Assembly (NCBI GenBank): GCA_015680685.1 | Contig: MNCI01020374.1 | Span: forward strand, 146,317 to 210,316 | Direction: 5' to 3' | Length of the DNA stretch: 64,000 bases | Source of the DNA: Gnetum montanum | Lineage: Eukaryota; Streptophyta; Gnetopsida; Gnetales; Gnetaceae | In this document: positions 23,311 to 35,871 of the stretch, piece after piece | Layout of the letters: each line of letters starts with the position of its first letter | How positions within the stretch are numbered: the first letter of the stretch is position 1 | Made by a program: the position numbers and the translations under genes | Notes under the pieces: generated by a model | The model's input: the letters and a program-made list of their open reading frames with translations, nothing else | Database searches by the model: none | Told to the model about the DNA's origin: nothing

Positions 23311-24025
23311 TAAACCTTTTCATGAACCTAAGAGAGCCAATGACTAGAACACCTTAGTGGATGAACGTGCATGCTCAATTTTTCAAATCTCCTTCTTTCA
23401 AATTAGTCATGGGAGAGATGGACATCCATGGTAATCAATCAAAGTGGCTCCTCAATTTTTTTTTGTTATTTTTTATTTTTCGCAATTTTTGTTTTACATC
23501 ATTCTTAGTACATTTTGTCTTTCTTAGATATTTTACACTTTCTTCTATATTTTACTTTATTTGGTTTGAATTTATTTTATGCTTTTCTTACATTTTCTTT
23601 TTCTTTCTTTCTTTCTTATCACTAGGACTAAGTGTAATTATAGCTATCAATTGATAGTGTTTTATGCTATAATGTTATTTGATTACTAATGTGTGGACTG
23701 TATCTTTAAATTTTGGTATTAACAACTAATGCATGATTTCTTTTTTATGATAAGAGGTAGTGATTTTACGTCATCCACCCATCCATGAAACTCTATGTTG
23801 TTCCCTTATTTTGGAAATATGTGGTCCCTTCTTAAATGAAACTCTTAATGAATTTGTGACCTTGGTAGTTTCCAAACTTAGGAAGGATTAAATGGATAGA
23901 CAAGGGTGTGACTTCAAAGGGATTTGATGCTCTTTGTACTTGCCTATATTCTTGGGTACATGAGTGTTTCCATGGGTTTCTCACCATTTCTTCATTGACC
24001 AATAACAAGAAGATAATTTTTTACA

Positions 24026-24097
24026 TGGTGTGGTTTCCATCTAAAAACTCAAAAATCCAAAAAAAAAAAAACAATAATGTGAATTCAAAGCACATCC
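24026..24097 (+). repeat. Conserved hairpin in the tail of A
   Basis: GGTGTGGTTTCCAT, an A-rich loop, then ATGTGAATTCAAAGCACATCC. The two sides can pair imperfectly. The same structure occurs once in C (49698-49762) and three times in B (58097-58308). Confidence 0.65.
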
Positions 24098-24920
24098 CTT
24101 AGTTAGAATAACTAGCTCCAAGCACTAGTTATGGGACTAGAAAGACATGTTACCTATGCTTGAAGGTCTTCTCTAACTAAGGCCCATCTCACTTCCTACT
24201 TCTTTTTTCTTCTCTTTTAGGAATGGTAATTGATCTATGGGGATATTATTGTGCCTTGCGAGGATGGACTAGTATGAGAGTGTCAATGCAAATTCACTAA
24301 AAGTGGTTGGTTTTAATTTGGACTAAGTATGGACATTATCAAGTTATATTAACCACAAAATCCACAAGGAACTTCATGTGACCATGATATGAGACTCCAT
24401 TCCACACTCTACCTCATACACCTATGCTTTCCATAACTCACCTCACTACCATTTTTCATATTTGTTTCAATGTCTTGGTTTGATATGGTCCAAATTCTTT
24501 GGTGATTTTGTCCTTAGTTAATCATAACCATTAATCATCCATGGGATCCACAAACTTCTTGGGTTGAGGGCATGTAAGGGCATTAAGGGTATGAGCATGC
24601 TATGGGGAGGATCCACTTGCATACTCGGATAATTTTACATTCTACTCTTTTGTGCTCCATGTTGATTGCATCCAATTGTACACTCCTTTATGGCATTTCT
24701 CCAATTATTCTCCCATTAGATCTCCTTTTTTTTGTGAATCATCTAGCCCTCTTCAAGCATTTCATCATGTTCTCAGCTCTTCTAGCTCTGTAAGAACTTC
24801 AATTTTATGTAAAAAATCTTTGTTTTTACATATTTTTCAATGATGAAAGATTCTATCTTTTGGTCACATCAAAAAGATCTTGTTGACATAGCCAATTACA
24901 TCAATGTAGTCCAAAAATTC

Positions 24921-24928
24921 TATAAATA
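24921..24928 (+). promoter_or_regulatory. TATA-like box upstream of the extra ORF of A
   Basis: TATAAATA in an otherwise unremarkable AT-rich tract, about 150 bp before the splice-donor-like GAGGTAAGT and 450 bp before the ATG at 25381. Position fits a promoter for the extra ORF, but the motif is short and the region is AT-rich. Confidence 0.35.
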
Positions 24929-25380
24929 GGTGCTACAACTTATGAATTTTTTATCATTTTCTCTTAGATGGGGAAGGAGTTTTTGTAATTTTTAGAGCCT
25001 AGAACCTTCTAGAGCCCATAACTTTCAAAAAAATTCTTTGAATTTCATTGGTTTTCATTCTTGTAGCTATTTGAGGTAAGTTCTATGTTGTGGAGGCTAC
25101 GAACCTTAGGTTTTTAATGAAATTTTTTTAAAAAAATTTCTAACTCCCACAAGGTTTAACTAATAAAATAATATTAAAATCACTAATTTATGAGAGTTAA
25201 ACATTTTCAACGAACTTTAGAAGACATTAAAATGAAATAATAATAATACAATAATATTAAAAAAATCAAACCTTTCATGATTACAACTTAGCCAAGTGTA
25301 ACTAATCCAAAGACATAAGCTACTCAAATGTTCAAAAGTTACACATCAAATGGTAATCCTTGATCATGTTGTGATTATAG

Positions 25381-28240
25381 ATGGCACAAAAACCTAAGCA
25401 TCCACAAGAAGGAGGACCATTTTAACCAAGCAAAAAGTGGCCTAGAATTGGAAGGGACCAACAATAAGAACAACCCTAGGGATAGGTAGCTGAAACTCAT
25501 GCAACGGGACCTCTTTGGGACGACCCTAAAGTGGAATCTATTTGTGAGATTCTAGAAGTTGAAACAACATAATCCCATTAGGATGAGGAACCAGGAGCAA
25601 GGCCAAACCTTGAGGTTACTTTGACAGATGCCTACTGTAGGCAAGTTTAGTCTAAGAAAAGTTACCATTCAATTCTCCAAGAACTAAACTTTGGAACCTT
25701 CTTGAACTTTACCCTAGAAGATGTTAAAACTTAGTTGTAGAGCTCTCCCATGTGGCCCATCATCACTTCTAGTGGGGAGTGGTACATGGGAGGGAGATAT
25801 ATCTTCTAGAACAATAGGTAGCCTAATTCCACTATGAAGATCAAAGACATTAGTGTGTCCTACTTGGTGGAGGCCATCTCCCAAGCCCTTGAATTTCTTG
25901 AAAATGGGACCAATCTAGTAGAGATCTCAACACAAGTAGAACTAGAGGTAAGAATGAAGTGGGTCTAGTGGTGCTATGGAGTGGACCATAAAGAGTTTGG
26001 TGTACTCGTAATGGTAGAACATGCCTACTTCAAGATAGTGGCCTACCACCTCAATTCGATAGTGAGGCCAAGCAAGGTGACAACCTTTTCTACCTGTGCA
26101 TGAGTTACTCTAATAAGTAAATTCCCTATGAACCTCCAATAGCTTATCTATTTTGAGATAGAGAAGTAACTCAAGGAAAATGAGCATGGGAGGAAACCAC
26201 TTCCCTTCCCATGCCTCATTCAAAAAATATGTAAAAGGGGAGGAATAGCACACTATTCTAATGACACACTTAGACATGCTCTTACTTCCTCTTGGATGGG
26301 GATGATGAAATATAAGGTCCTTATCATGATGAAAGAAGAGGACCAACCACCACCACCCACTCACTAAATAATGTTGAAGGCTCATGTTTCCATGGAGCAC
26401 ATGCAAAATCTCTATGAAAAACTCTTGCAATAGTAGAAAGTTGGTCTGAGTGATGACCCATCTATCTACTGACCAATGCTAAGTCACTTGAATGAGGTAA
26501 CTTGTACCATAAGCTAGTTGGAGGACACAACACCAAAATTCTCTACCCAACAAATATAGGCATCCATTTACTCAAACCCTAGTGCTTGAAAGGTAATGAT
26601 GTTCATCCCAGGATAGCAGTAATTTCCAAAAATCTCTAGAAACACCACTACCTTCTTGATGCACTTGGAAGAAGTTGATGGGGTAATAGTCTTGGTGATG
26701 CAACACCAATGATAGGAAAAAGTGGCTAAGCTGGTGGTTGATAGAATGGGTGAAGTCCTTATTATTCTTATGGTGTTTGTACCAGATAATGTTGTGCTCA
26801 GAGATGTGTAGACATCCATAGGAGTGGCAAGTGGAAGATTTAGCATAGTACAACATCAAGAGTTGTTGGAATGACTAATGGAAACTCAATAATTGATTCT
26901 AGAGGTCTTTGACCTTTTAGATAACATCACTACTACCTAGTCGATGTTGTTAGAGGCTAAAGGTAAGTACCTCATTACCAATTCCCAACTTGAGATAGCA
27001 ACATAGAAAAATTAGCGCTTGGTTACTAAAGTTGAAGAGTTAAAAGCCCACATCATTGATCCCATCATACTTAGCTAAGCTATAATCAAAGATGAAGCTT
27101 TGTAACAGCTTCAAGCCAAACTTCAAGAGGTTGGATACATCAAGGAGTCAGCAATATTTGATCAGCTCTTAGCATATGCCACTGTCTATAGCATTCAAAA
27201 GGACTTGTTGGAGGTTCACCAGGAGAATGCCATTTTGACCAAGGATAATCATTGCATGCACAATGTTGAAATTTAGAAAGAAAAGATGGTTGAATACATG
27301 AGAAAATAGTAGGAGTAGCTTGCCAAGGTGACCATGGATTTAAGGATGTTCGTAGCAGAAATTGTAATCTCTTGATGAAGGAGGTTTGTGTTCTTTGCTA
27401 AAAGTTTGCAATTGAAATTGTCACCTAGAAACATTAGGTCCTTAAGCTTGAAAGGGTTAAAAACCATTATAGGAACTAGGTTAGCTTGTAAAAATAAATC
27501 AATGAAAAAGGGATTTAACTAGTAAAGGTGAAGGTCAACAAGACACTTTAGCAACTTCAATAAGAAGGTAATGTGTGGCAGCCCATCAAAGATGGGCTAA
27601 ACACATATAACAAAGCAGAAATTTTCCTCAAGGAGCTATACATTAAGAAGATGATAGAATAGATGGAGCTTGCCAACCTTCAATATGTAAACTTGGCAAT
27701 GTTGACTACCAAAAGACCATGGTTAAAAATGGAGAAGCAAGTGACCTACTCGTGCTTATTGTACAAGGTCGAGTTTAAGCATTAGAAGGAGACTAAGGAA
27801 AGCCTAGAAATGACAAATGATAAACTTGAAGTTCTTAGAGCATGTTTCACTAATTAGAAATTAATAGTTGAGAACTTTTCCTAAGGGATGAATGACTACC
27901 AAGAGTTGTAGAACACTATCAAGGTGTTTGATGTTGAACACAAATAATAAGTCCCCTAATTTATTGATGTGAATGAGCTATTCCTTGAAATTCCATATCC
28001 ATGGGATGTTCCCATACCATCCCACATTGAGAATGCTATGTGGATCATGTATGATCTCTGGAGTAAGGAGGAGAAGATGAAATCATTACTAGATGCTTTC
28101 TATTATTCTCTAGTAGTTGTAGCTGTAGCTAGACAGCCATAACCATAGCCTCAACCACAACATCCATGTGCACTAGGGGCAAGAGAGGATCCTTCAACAC
28201 CTTAGGAACCTCCATTGCCTAGGACCATTTAATTTTTCTC
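25381..28240 (+). pseudogene. Extra ORF downstream of pol in element A, function unknown
   Basis: About 2.85 kb of sense-strand sequence between integrase and the 3' LTR that reads as decayed protein. It starts MAQKPKHPQEGGPF at an ATG preceded by an acceptor-like TAG. The first half contains compact, mixed-composition stretches (ISVSYLVEAISQALEFLENG, EFGVLVMVEHAYFKIVAYHL) suggesting a folded domain. The middle is Glu/Lys/Leu-rich with coiled-coil spacing (QLQAKLQEVGYIKESAIFDQ, LEVHQENAILTKDN). The end is Gln/Pro-rich. I see no transmembrane helix, so an envelope-type protein is not supported. B and C lack it. It has dozens of stops and frame changes. Confidence 0.6.
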
Positions 28241-28471
28241 CTAGTCTTCAAGCCATTAAAGAAGTTGTACTATCAATTTTTGTAATGGTGTTCAATTTTG
28301 TGGTCATGAACATCAAATTTTCTAAAAGTTGTGAATCTATACACTTGGGCACTTAGTGTCAATTGAGTCAGTTGTGTGTCTGTTAGTTATTCAATAATCC
28401 CATACCTTCTCAAAGTTTTATAAGAGACGTGTTCCTCCTTTTGTTCACTCAAGGATGAGTTTTCATTCAAT

Positions 28472-28481
28472 CATGGGGGTA
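28472..28481 (+). promoter_or_regulatory. Polypurine tract of A
   Basis: ATGGGGGTA directly before the LTR start TGATGAG. The phrase TTTTCATTCA-x-T-ATGGGGGTATGATGAG is shared with C (51020-51046). Confidence 0.75.
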
Positions 28482-29232
28482 TGATGAGTCATTGTTTGAT
28501 TGCATTGATGTAGTGCTATGTTTTGCCTATATAAGTGTGTGCATCAGTGAAATTTATGGCATATGATCATTAGTTTCTAGTCAAACTTTTGCAATTTTAT
28601 CTTTCCAAACCTAAAATATTTTCTAAGTGCCCATAGTAGGAGTTGAGAAGTGTATAGATCTTTATTTGAGCATTGATGTACCTAAGCACCTTAGTGTGAA
28701 TGGCAATAAAGATGAGCTTTCTTGATAAACCTTGTAGCACTTGGACTTAGCTTAATGTTTACTTCATGCAATTTACTTTAATACATTTAAGCAATTAATT
28801 CATAGTGATTAATTAATGCACATAAGTATGACCACTTTGAGCATATATTAATGCTTGCTAATCCCAATAGTGCCTAATGCTTGATAACCCAGTAGCATTG
28901 CAATGTGTTGAGGATGTGTATAGAAAGTGGGAACGGATGCTTATGTTAGTATTAGTTAGTAATCAAATTAGTTAAACATTTAATTACTTTATCTTCCACA
29001 CTTAGTCTAATTAATGAAAAACACAAAATGATAAAATTCATGGGCCTTAGTTGCACTTAATCATACCTTTGCACTTGACAAGTGAAACTAAGAAGACAAT
29101 GATTATGTTCATTAGATTCACTACCTAGACCTAGTGTACTTAGAGAGCTAAAGTCTATAGAATTTAATCGGATCACTTAGTCAATGCTAGTGATTCATAT
29201 GGTTGGACATAGGGTCTGCTCACTACTCATCA
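28482..29232 (+). mobile_element. 3' LTR of element A
   Basis: 751 bp from TGATGAGTCATTG to ACTACTCATCA; the termini are inverted repeats (TGATGAG/CTCATCA). A TATA box (TATATAAG) lies at 28528-28535, the R-region block shared with B, C and D at about 28617-28690 (TTTCTAAGTGCCCATAG...), and AATAAA at 28705-28710. ATACT follows the end. No matching 5' LTR survives because A is truncated at 18108, so divergence cannot be measured. Confidence 0.85.
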
Positions 29233-32200
29233 ATACTTAATTTAAAATAGCACATACCATAATTAATTTAATTAATAGAAATATCATACACATAAAATTT
29301 GATCATATCATTACATGTCTTGCATGCCCATACCATAGCCTCCATCAAAAGTATAACATCCCTATTAAATATCTATAAAATCCTAGAAATAACTAATTGA
29401 AATGATATGAAACCTTAAGGATCTAGATTTAACCTTGATTTACTAATTCAAGAAGTAATATAAAATAAATAAAAATTATGAATTGGATGTATAAATATAG
29501 CCGAGTAATACAATGTAGCAAAATTTTGTTAATACTTGCATAAATAATTAAATAAAATTAATTTTTTTAAAAAATGAAAATTAGTATAGTCATAAAAATG
29601 TATATGTTAAAAATTTCAACTAATTTCATCATTAAAAAGTATGCAAAAATAGGATTCTGATAGTACTTGTTTCATCCTAATCAGATAACTAATAAAGATA
29701 TTCACATTTGAAGTTTATCAAATTAAGTATTAAAAAATAAAAATTAATAAAATATTAATATACAAGAAAATAATATGAATTTTTCCCAAAAATTTAGCAT
29801 GCACCAAAATGAAAAATGATCCTTGTAATGTCATGATTCCAATGGCACAAATGACAAGTTTATATGTATCATACTTTATTATTTATTCACAAAAATAAAT
29901 ACATGGCTTGAATATCTAAGAAGTATACAAGGTTTTTAATTTTTTTGAAAAATTTAAAATATACAAAAATTATTGGCCAAGTTCAAAGAATTAATCTTGT
30001 ACAAAATTGATCCACCTTTTACCACATTTTTCTCTTCTAGTAGTTCCCTAGCAACTTTGGACTATTTGGATTGGATTGTGCAAGGAGTTAAAGCACCTCA
30101 AAAAAGAAAAGTTATTTTATTTCCCTATTCATGAAACATAAAAGTTTTTGGCCAAATGTCTTAAGATATAGGTTAGACAAAGATCTTTAATTAAATATTT
30201 AAAAATGTTTCAAAGTCTAGAATTGCAACAAATTTTTAAAAAATCAAAATATTTTATATTTTATTTAGGAATCAAAGGATGGGTCTTGGTTACCCTCATT
30301 ACCAAAAGAATTTACTAATAGGTCTTGGAATAACCTCACTACTAACATCAAATTATCTTATTAAATATTTAATGTCAAAAAATGTTATAATTTTTTCTAG
30401 AAAACTTAAATATTGGTTGCTCTACCTAATAAATGAATATCCCAATAGGTCTTAAAATAGCCTCACTACTAACATCAGATTATCCTTGTGAACTCAAATA
30501 AGTCACTCATGATTAGGTTTTAGCAATAGTCTTACTACTAACATCCTCAATGGTTGAGGCACATGCATCATCAAAAGGATAGATCTTGACTATGCCTCAG
30601 TGCATACCACTCTACTTAATTGTTTAGTGCTATGGTCTCAACTAGTTTCCTAGATTTGTATGAACTTATGAATCAAAATCCAAGGTAGGAAATCTATCTA
30701 AACCCTTATTTCCATGGGATGGATGACACTAAGAAACACTTCGCTACTACATGTAGATGGGGCCATCTAAAAGATTTATAGCTTCCATCACCAACTGAGA
30801 AAATATAGTCATAGTATGTATTATTTTATTATATTTTAAATCCAACTAGAGGGATGGTAAGATGTTTTTTTCTCAAATTGTAAGACTTGGGTTTGAGCCT
30901 AGGCATGATAACTTAAAAGAGGTTAGGCTTTCACTTATCTACTACCCATTCAAAGATCCCACATTATTGATATGAGCATCAAGCCTCTAGGTAATGATCC
31001 TTCGTTTATATTCCAAATTCTAAGGATTTTCAAATAGCCAAAGTTCTCAAAAATATCATTTATATCAAGGCTAATCCAAATAATCATAAAATATTTGAGA
31101 AGCAAGTTGGGCAAAGTTTTTACATATTCAAGAAATTCACCAAAACACAAAAATATTTGGACAAACTTATAATATCAATTTCTATATAAAAACAAGCCCA
31201 AACTAACAAAAATTTGGTATATTCTTAGCATAATAATTATCATAAAAAATAAAGAAGAACTAGGAAGTAGAGAAAAAGAATAGAAAAACCATAATAAAAT
31301 AAGGCATCCACATAAAAAGTAAAATAAAATAAGCTTCCTTACAGTGTTTCAAGGCTAATTAAAATCTTCTTTTACTCTACTGTAAACTGACATACCAGAA
31401 ACATTGTACCATGTACATTTGAAAGACAAAATCTATTTATAAGTTGATGAATCACATGCTATGTTACACATGGGGTTGATACATCTTCAGAAATAGAAGA
31501 AATAGACTTATGGTCAAAGAAACTACGTTTGAGATAACTTTAAAATGAAAGAAACAAAGTCAAAAATGATTTCTATTTTATATAGAAAATGGAAAATCTC
31601 AATGTAGCGAATGATCATGGAGAAAAAATATGAAAGCACATGATATGTACAATATATACATCTTATATATATGTCATATATAAAACATATTTTACCTATA
31701 TGTACTTTTATGTTTTAACCACCTTACTTCACATGAAGTAAAACCAACTTACTTACTTTTTCTTAATTTAATTTTTAATTTTTTTTAATTTCTTACTGCA
31801 TAAGCTTAACTTTAATTTTTTACTCTAATTAGTATCTCGAGATTCAAACACTTATAATAGGAATATATGGACTTCAAATTAAATTTCATTTGAACCTACA
31901 AAATCCTTATCAAGTACACTACCTAACATATACTAAAATTAGATATAAGCATTAGTCATCATAGCTGTACAACTCAAATGTTGAAACTTTTACAAGATTT
32001 TTAGCAAACTGAAAATGTGATATCTTAAGGATTATAACTCCAATTTTAATGAACCAATGATTAAAAGTAGTGTCTTTTAGCATCTTAAATATATTGGTAA
32101 GGTTAAATTATAAATATGAAATTATTCTAAGGTAATTCCTTAACAAACCTATTTTATGCCATATTTAATTATAATTAAACATAAATTCAAAATTCTATTT

Positions 32201-32708
32201 TAATGAGTATGTCTTGGGTAGGGTTAGGTTTCAAAATGCTCCATGTACAAAGTATTATATAATCATGTGCATAATAGAAAATAAAATATCCGTAACTAAA
32301 TGTATATAATAAATAATAAATGTGAATAAAGAATAAAATATGCATAGTAAAATACTTACAAAGGCATGATAACTAATAAAAAGAAGAACTTGCAAGGCTA
32401 ATTAGATTTCAATATTTAATTATAAAATATATAAAATATCTATGATTGAGCTCTAATAGTAGTAAAAGCAAAGGATACAAAAATTTAGCAAAATACTCTA
32501 ACAAATAGATTTTATTCACTTATGTAGAATAATAATGACAATAATAACATTACTATAAACAACAATATTAGTATTAACTAAAATAACATAATCCTATTAT
32601 TAATCAATAAAATTAAAAATACCCTATTGAAATGCATTTGATAGCATTAAGGAATTAAATACATACATTAAATTAAATAGTTAAATTGATGCAAATTTTA
32701 GGATATCA
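29233..32708 (-). mobile_element. 3' LTR of chromovirus Y2
   Basis: Minus-orientation LTR starting at TGATATCCTAAAATTTGC (32708) after a purine tract and running left. 30762-32708 is the inverted counterpart of the LTR of Y1. 29233-30761 has no partner in the window and is probably the rest of this LTR, giving at least 3.4 kb. An extra stretch near 30840-31020 not found in Y1 carries GGGTTTGAGCC. The left edge abuts the LTR of A, so the true end is uncertain. Confidence 0.7.
30270..30560. repeat. Degenerate repeat in LTR of Y2
   Basis: Four diverged copies of a phrase like AATAGGTCTTGGAATAACCT followed by CACTACTAACATCA, at about 30275, 30319, 30450 and 30515. Spacing is irregular (40-130 bp). 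Confidence 0.6.
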
Positions 32709-32722
32709 TTTTCTTGCCCCTT
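32709..32722 (-). promoter_or_regulatory. Polypurine tract of Y2
   Basis: On the minus strand AAAGGGGCAAGAAAA precedes the LTR start. It is equivalent to the tract of Y1 at 16117-16129. Confidence 0.65.
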
Positions 32723-34080
32723 TAATAATTTTCCTCTTGGAAAATGTAAAAAAATATAGTTGTTATATCTTCTTGGTTCCCAATTTACCTCTTGGTTTCC
32801 ATGTCATTTCCAAAGAACCTTCACCTTAGAATTTACTTTACTTTATAATTGTCTTTTTTTTCTATCTATAATCTTTATGGGATATTCTTGGTAAGTAATT
32901 TGTTTGTAGGTCCATTTTTTCCCATTGTATAACATGGCTTTCATCTAGAACATACTTATTTAGGAGGGAAACATTGAAAACATTATGCATTTTTCCTAAA
33001 CTTAAAGGTAAGGCCAATTAATATGCTACTTTTTTTAATTTTTCTTTATTATCTAAAATGGATGCACATATCTTTGGGCTAACTTGTTTTTCTACCCAAA
33101 TCTCATCAATTCTTTCATTAGAGATACTTTTAGAAAAACACAATCACCAACTTAAAATTCAAGTGGTCTTCTCCTAAAGTTATCATACTTGATATAACTA
33201 TCTTGGGAAGCCTTAATATAACCTTAGACTATATAAATATACTCAATGATTTGTTTGATCAAGTTCATGCTTAGTTACATTTGATCCTTCATAGTGGTCC
33301 AACAAAGAGGGGATCTACATGGCCTATCATAGATTATCTCATAAGGAGCAACTTTGATGTTTGTTTGATCACTACTTTTATATGAAAATTCTAATAAAGG
33401 CAATATTTCATTCCACTCCTTATATTGAATGGTACAAGCCCAAAGAATACCTTTTAGGACTTGATTTACTTGCTTTGTTTTTCCACTTGTTTGGGAATAT
33501 AAGTAGATCTTATCTTTAATTTAGTATCCAAATCTACTTGAAATGCTTTTCAAAATCTTGAGATAAATTCTGGATTCCTATCAAATATTATTTGAATTGG
33601 AACCCTATGTAATTTTACAACCTCCTTAAGAAATAATTTAGCAATATCCTCAATTTTTATAGTGGAGAAACTAGGAAGAAAATAAGAAGATTATGTTAGA
33701 AAATCCACACTATTAGTCTTGCATCATATTTCCTTCTTTTCCTTGATAATTCTAAGATGAAGGTCATACTAATGACCTTGCACTCTCATTAGGGTATGTC
33801 ATGAATATAACGTATTTCTCTTGACTTCTGATATTCAACTTTGACTTGTTGATAAATTAAGCATATAGAAATAAATTTAGCTATCTCTTGATTCATCTTA
33901 GGCCACTTATACTATCTTCTTAAGATGAGAAGTATTTTAGCATGTCCAAAATGCATTTGATATCTACTAGTATGAAACTCTTCTAATAGTTTTTGTCTTA
34001 CTACTTTTAGTGTCTATAATCTATCTTTGAATTGTAACTCATTCTTTTATTTTGTCTATAAAGAATCACAAGAAGTTTGA
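32723..34080 (-). pseudogene. Integrase of chromovirus Y2
   Basis: Minus-strand integrase in the order expected. Near 33960 is the zinc-binding end (HFGHAKILLILRR then CLIYQQVKVEYQK, where the first Cys-x2-Cys has become C-LIY). The core lies around 33500-33800. APYEIIYDRPCRSPLCW near 33330 matches the chromovirus YGRRCRSPLCW motif. The GDCVFLK-like tail is near 33150. Frequent stops. It is the inverted relative of Y1's integrase and is not interrupted by I1. Confidence 0.8.
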
Positions 34081-35871
34081 TTTAATTTCTAGAGATTTTG
34101 TTAGTACCAAGTATATGAATTTTTTCTGCAATAATCTAATCCCTTAAAATTGATTGTATAATTGAGCTATTTATCATTCCAATCTTCTTGCTAAGTGCAT
34201 ATTTACTATATTTTCTTTTTCAAGATGATATTTAATATCAAGATCAAAGTCTATAAGTAGTTTAATCCATCTTCTTTGTCATAAATTTAATTATGTCTAG
34301 GTCATATGATATTGTAGACTCTTATGATCTACTCATAAATTTAGTTTCTCTTCAAATAAATAGCATATCGATATTTTTAGTGTAAAAATAATAGCTTCTA
34401 ATTCCATGTTAGGCATAGGATATATAACATCATGATTCTTTAATTATGAAGAAGCATAGGTAAAAACATGTCCTTCTTGCATGAAGATGCATCCAAATCC
34501 TTCAATTGAAACATCTGTATACATGTTTAATTATTTACTTGGGTATGTGATATTAAAATAGGAGCTAATGTGAGCTATTTCTTTAATTTCAAAAATACTT
34601 GTTCACACTTCATCCACTAAAATAATTAATCCTTCTTTAATAACTTGATTAAAGGAGATGCAATTCTAGAAAAATCTTTAACAAACCTTTAATAGTGACT
34701 TTCTAATCCCTAGAAACTCACTTCTATTACAATACTAGACCTTAATTAATCCCAAATCACCTGATTCTTCATTGGGTCAACCATTATTCCTACTTTTGAT
34801 ACCATGTGATTAACAAATTACACTTCTTTTTGCCAAAATAAGAACTTAGGTGATTGAACATACAATTAGTCTTCTCTTAAGAGCTATAATACTTTTCTCA
34901 AATACTTCACATGTTTCTCCTTACTTTTAGAATATATCAGAATACCATTACAATTTTATCTAGATACTATCTCAATACACTATTCATTAAATGTATGAAC
35001 ATGATAGGAGCATTCATTAGAGTAAATGGTAATATAAGAAATTCAGAGTACTCATATCTGATTCTAAATGCAGTCCTTGAAACATCTTCTTCTTTAATTC
35101 TAAGCTAATGATATCCAAACTTTAAATCCATTTTGAAAAATATAGTTACATCCCTAAGCTAATCAAATAATTTATCTATTCTAGGTAAAGGATATATATG
35201 TTTAATAGTAACTTGATTCAACCATCTATAGTTAGGTATGGTCTTAAACTTCCATATTTCTTTGTCATATATAACATTGATGCATCCCAAGGAAAAAAAC
35301 TAGGTTAAATAATACCTTTCTCTAAAAGTTCTTGTAGTTGTATCTTAAGCTTTTCTAACTCAACTACATACATCTGATATAGTACATTAGAATTTGGTTC
35401 TATCCTTGATTTAAGAGCAATATCTGCCTCTATTTCTCTTTTTTGGAAATAACCATAGTAATTATGTGGTAAATACATCTAGTAATTCATTGACTAATAG
35501 AATATAAACTATATCATCTTTCTAATTTAACAACAACTATAAAACATGTATCCTCTTTACTAAACATTTTCATGAAATTCTTAGATGAGATTAAGTCAAC
35601 TTTAATGCATTGTTATTTAACTACAAATAAGACTTATTTTTTATCTCCTAATTCTAGTTAAATTATGTTAGTCTTGCAATGAAGAAACCCATTATATCTA
35701 CTTAACCAATCAATTCCCAAAATGATATCATATTCTCCTAAATACTTAAAAAATAAATATGCCCACCATTTCTTATCTTCTATCCTTGGTGGAAGCTCCT
35801 TAAACATGTTCTACTATGTATCCATTATGTCCCATAGCTTAAATAAATAATTAAATTTCTAGTTTTCAAAT
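34081..35871 (-). pseudogene. Protease, RT and RNase H of chromovirus Y2
   Basis: Reading the minus strand from 35871: protease part with GEYDIILGIDWLSRYNGF (35690-35740), the hallmark D-x-ILGMDWL segment after the catalytic site. RT follows from about 35370 (motifs of the LGMHQCY and fingers region, then the palm around 35000), then RNase H around 34560-34240. Upstream protease residues, including the catalytic DSG, are cut off: the LTR of B begins at 35872. Open pieces are all under 70 codons. Confidence 0.8.

Larger units (their letters stand above)
23311..25380 (+). other. Post-integrase spacer of element A
   Basis: Noncoding. Landmarks shared with the tails of B and C are TCATGGGAGAGATGG (near 23408), a T-rich tract, the stem-loop at 24026-24097 and GGGGAGGATCCACTTGCAT near 24605. 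From about 24900 the sequence is private to A: a TATAAATA box at 24921-24928, then a consensus splice donor (GAG|GTAAGT at 25076) and an acceptor-like ATTATAG ending at 25380, directly before an ATG. See the separate finding. Confidence 0.7.

Noticed and set aside
25381-28240. Extra ORF of A as an envelope-like gene
   Set aside because: Position fits, but no signal peptide or transmembrane segment can be read, and the middle is a long coiled coil.
30840-31020. Possible tRNA-derived SINE in the LTR of Y2 (GGGTTTGAGCC, TCAGTTGGTGATGG nearby)
   Set aside because: A-box and B-box-like words are too far apart or in poor order, and no poly(A) tail or target duplication is visible; kept only as an extra stretch absent from Y1.
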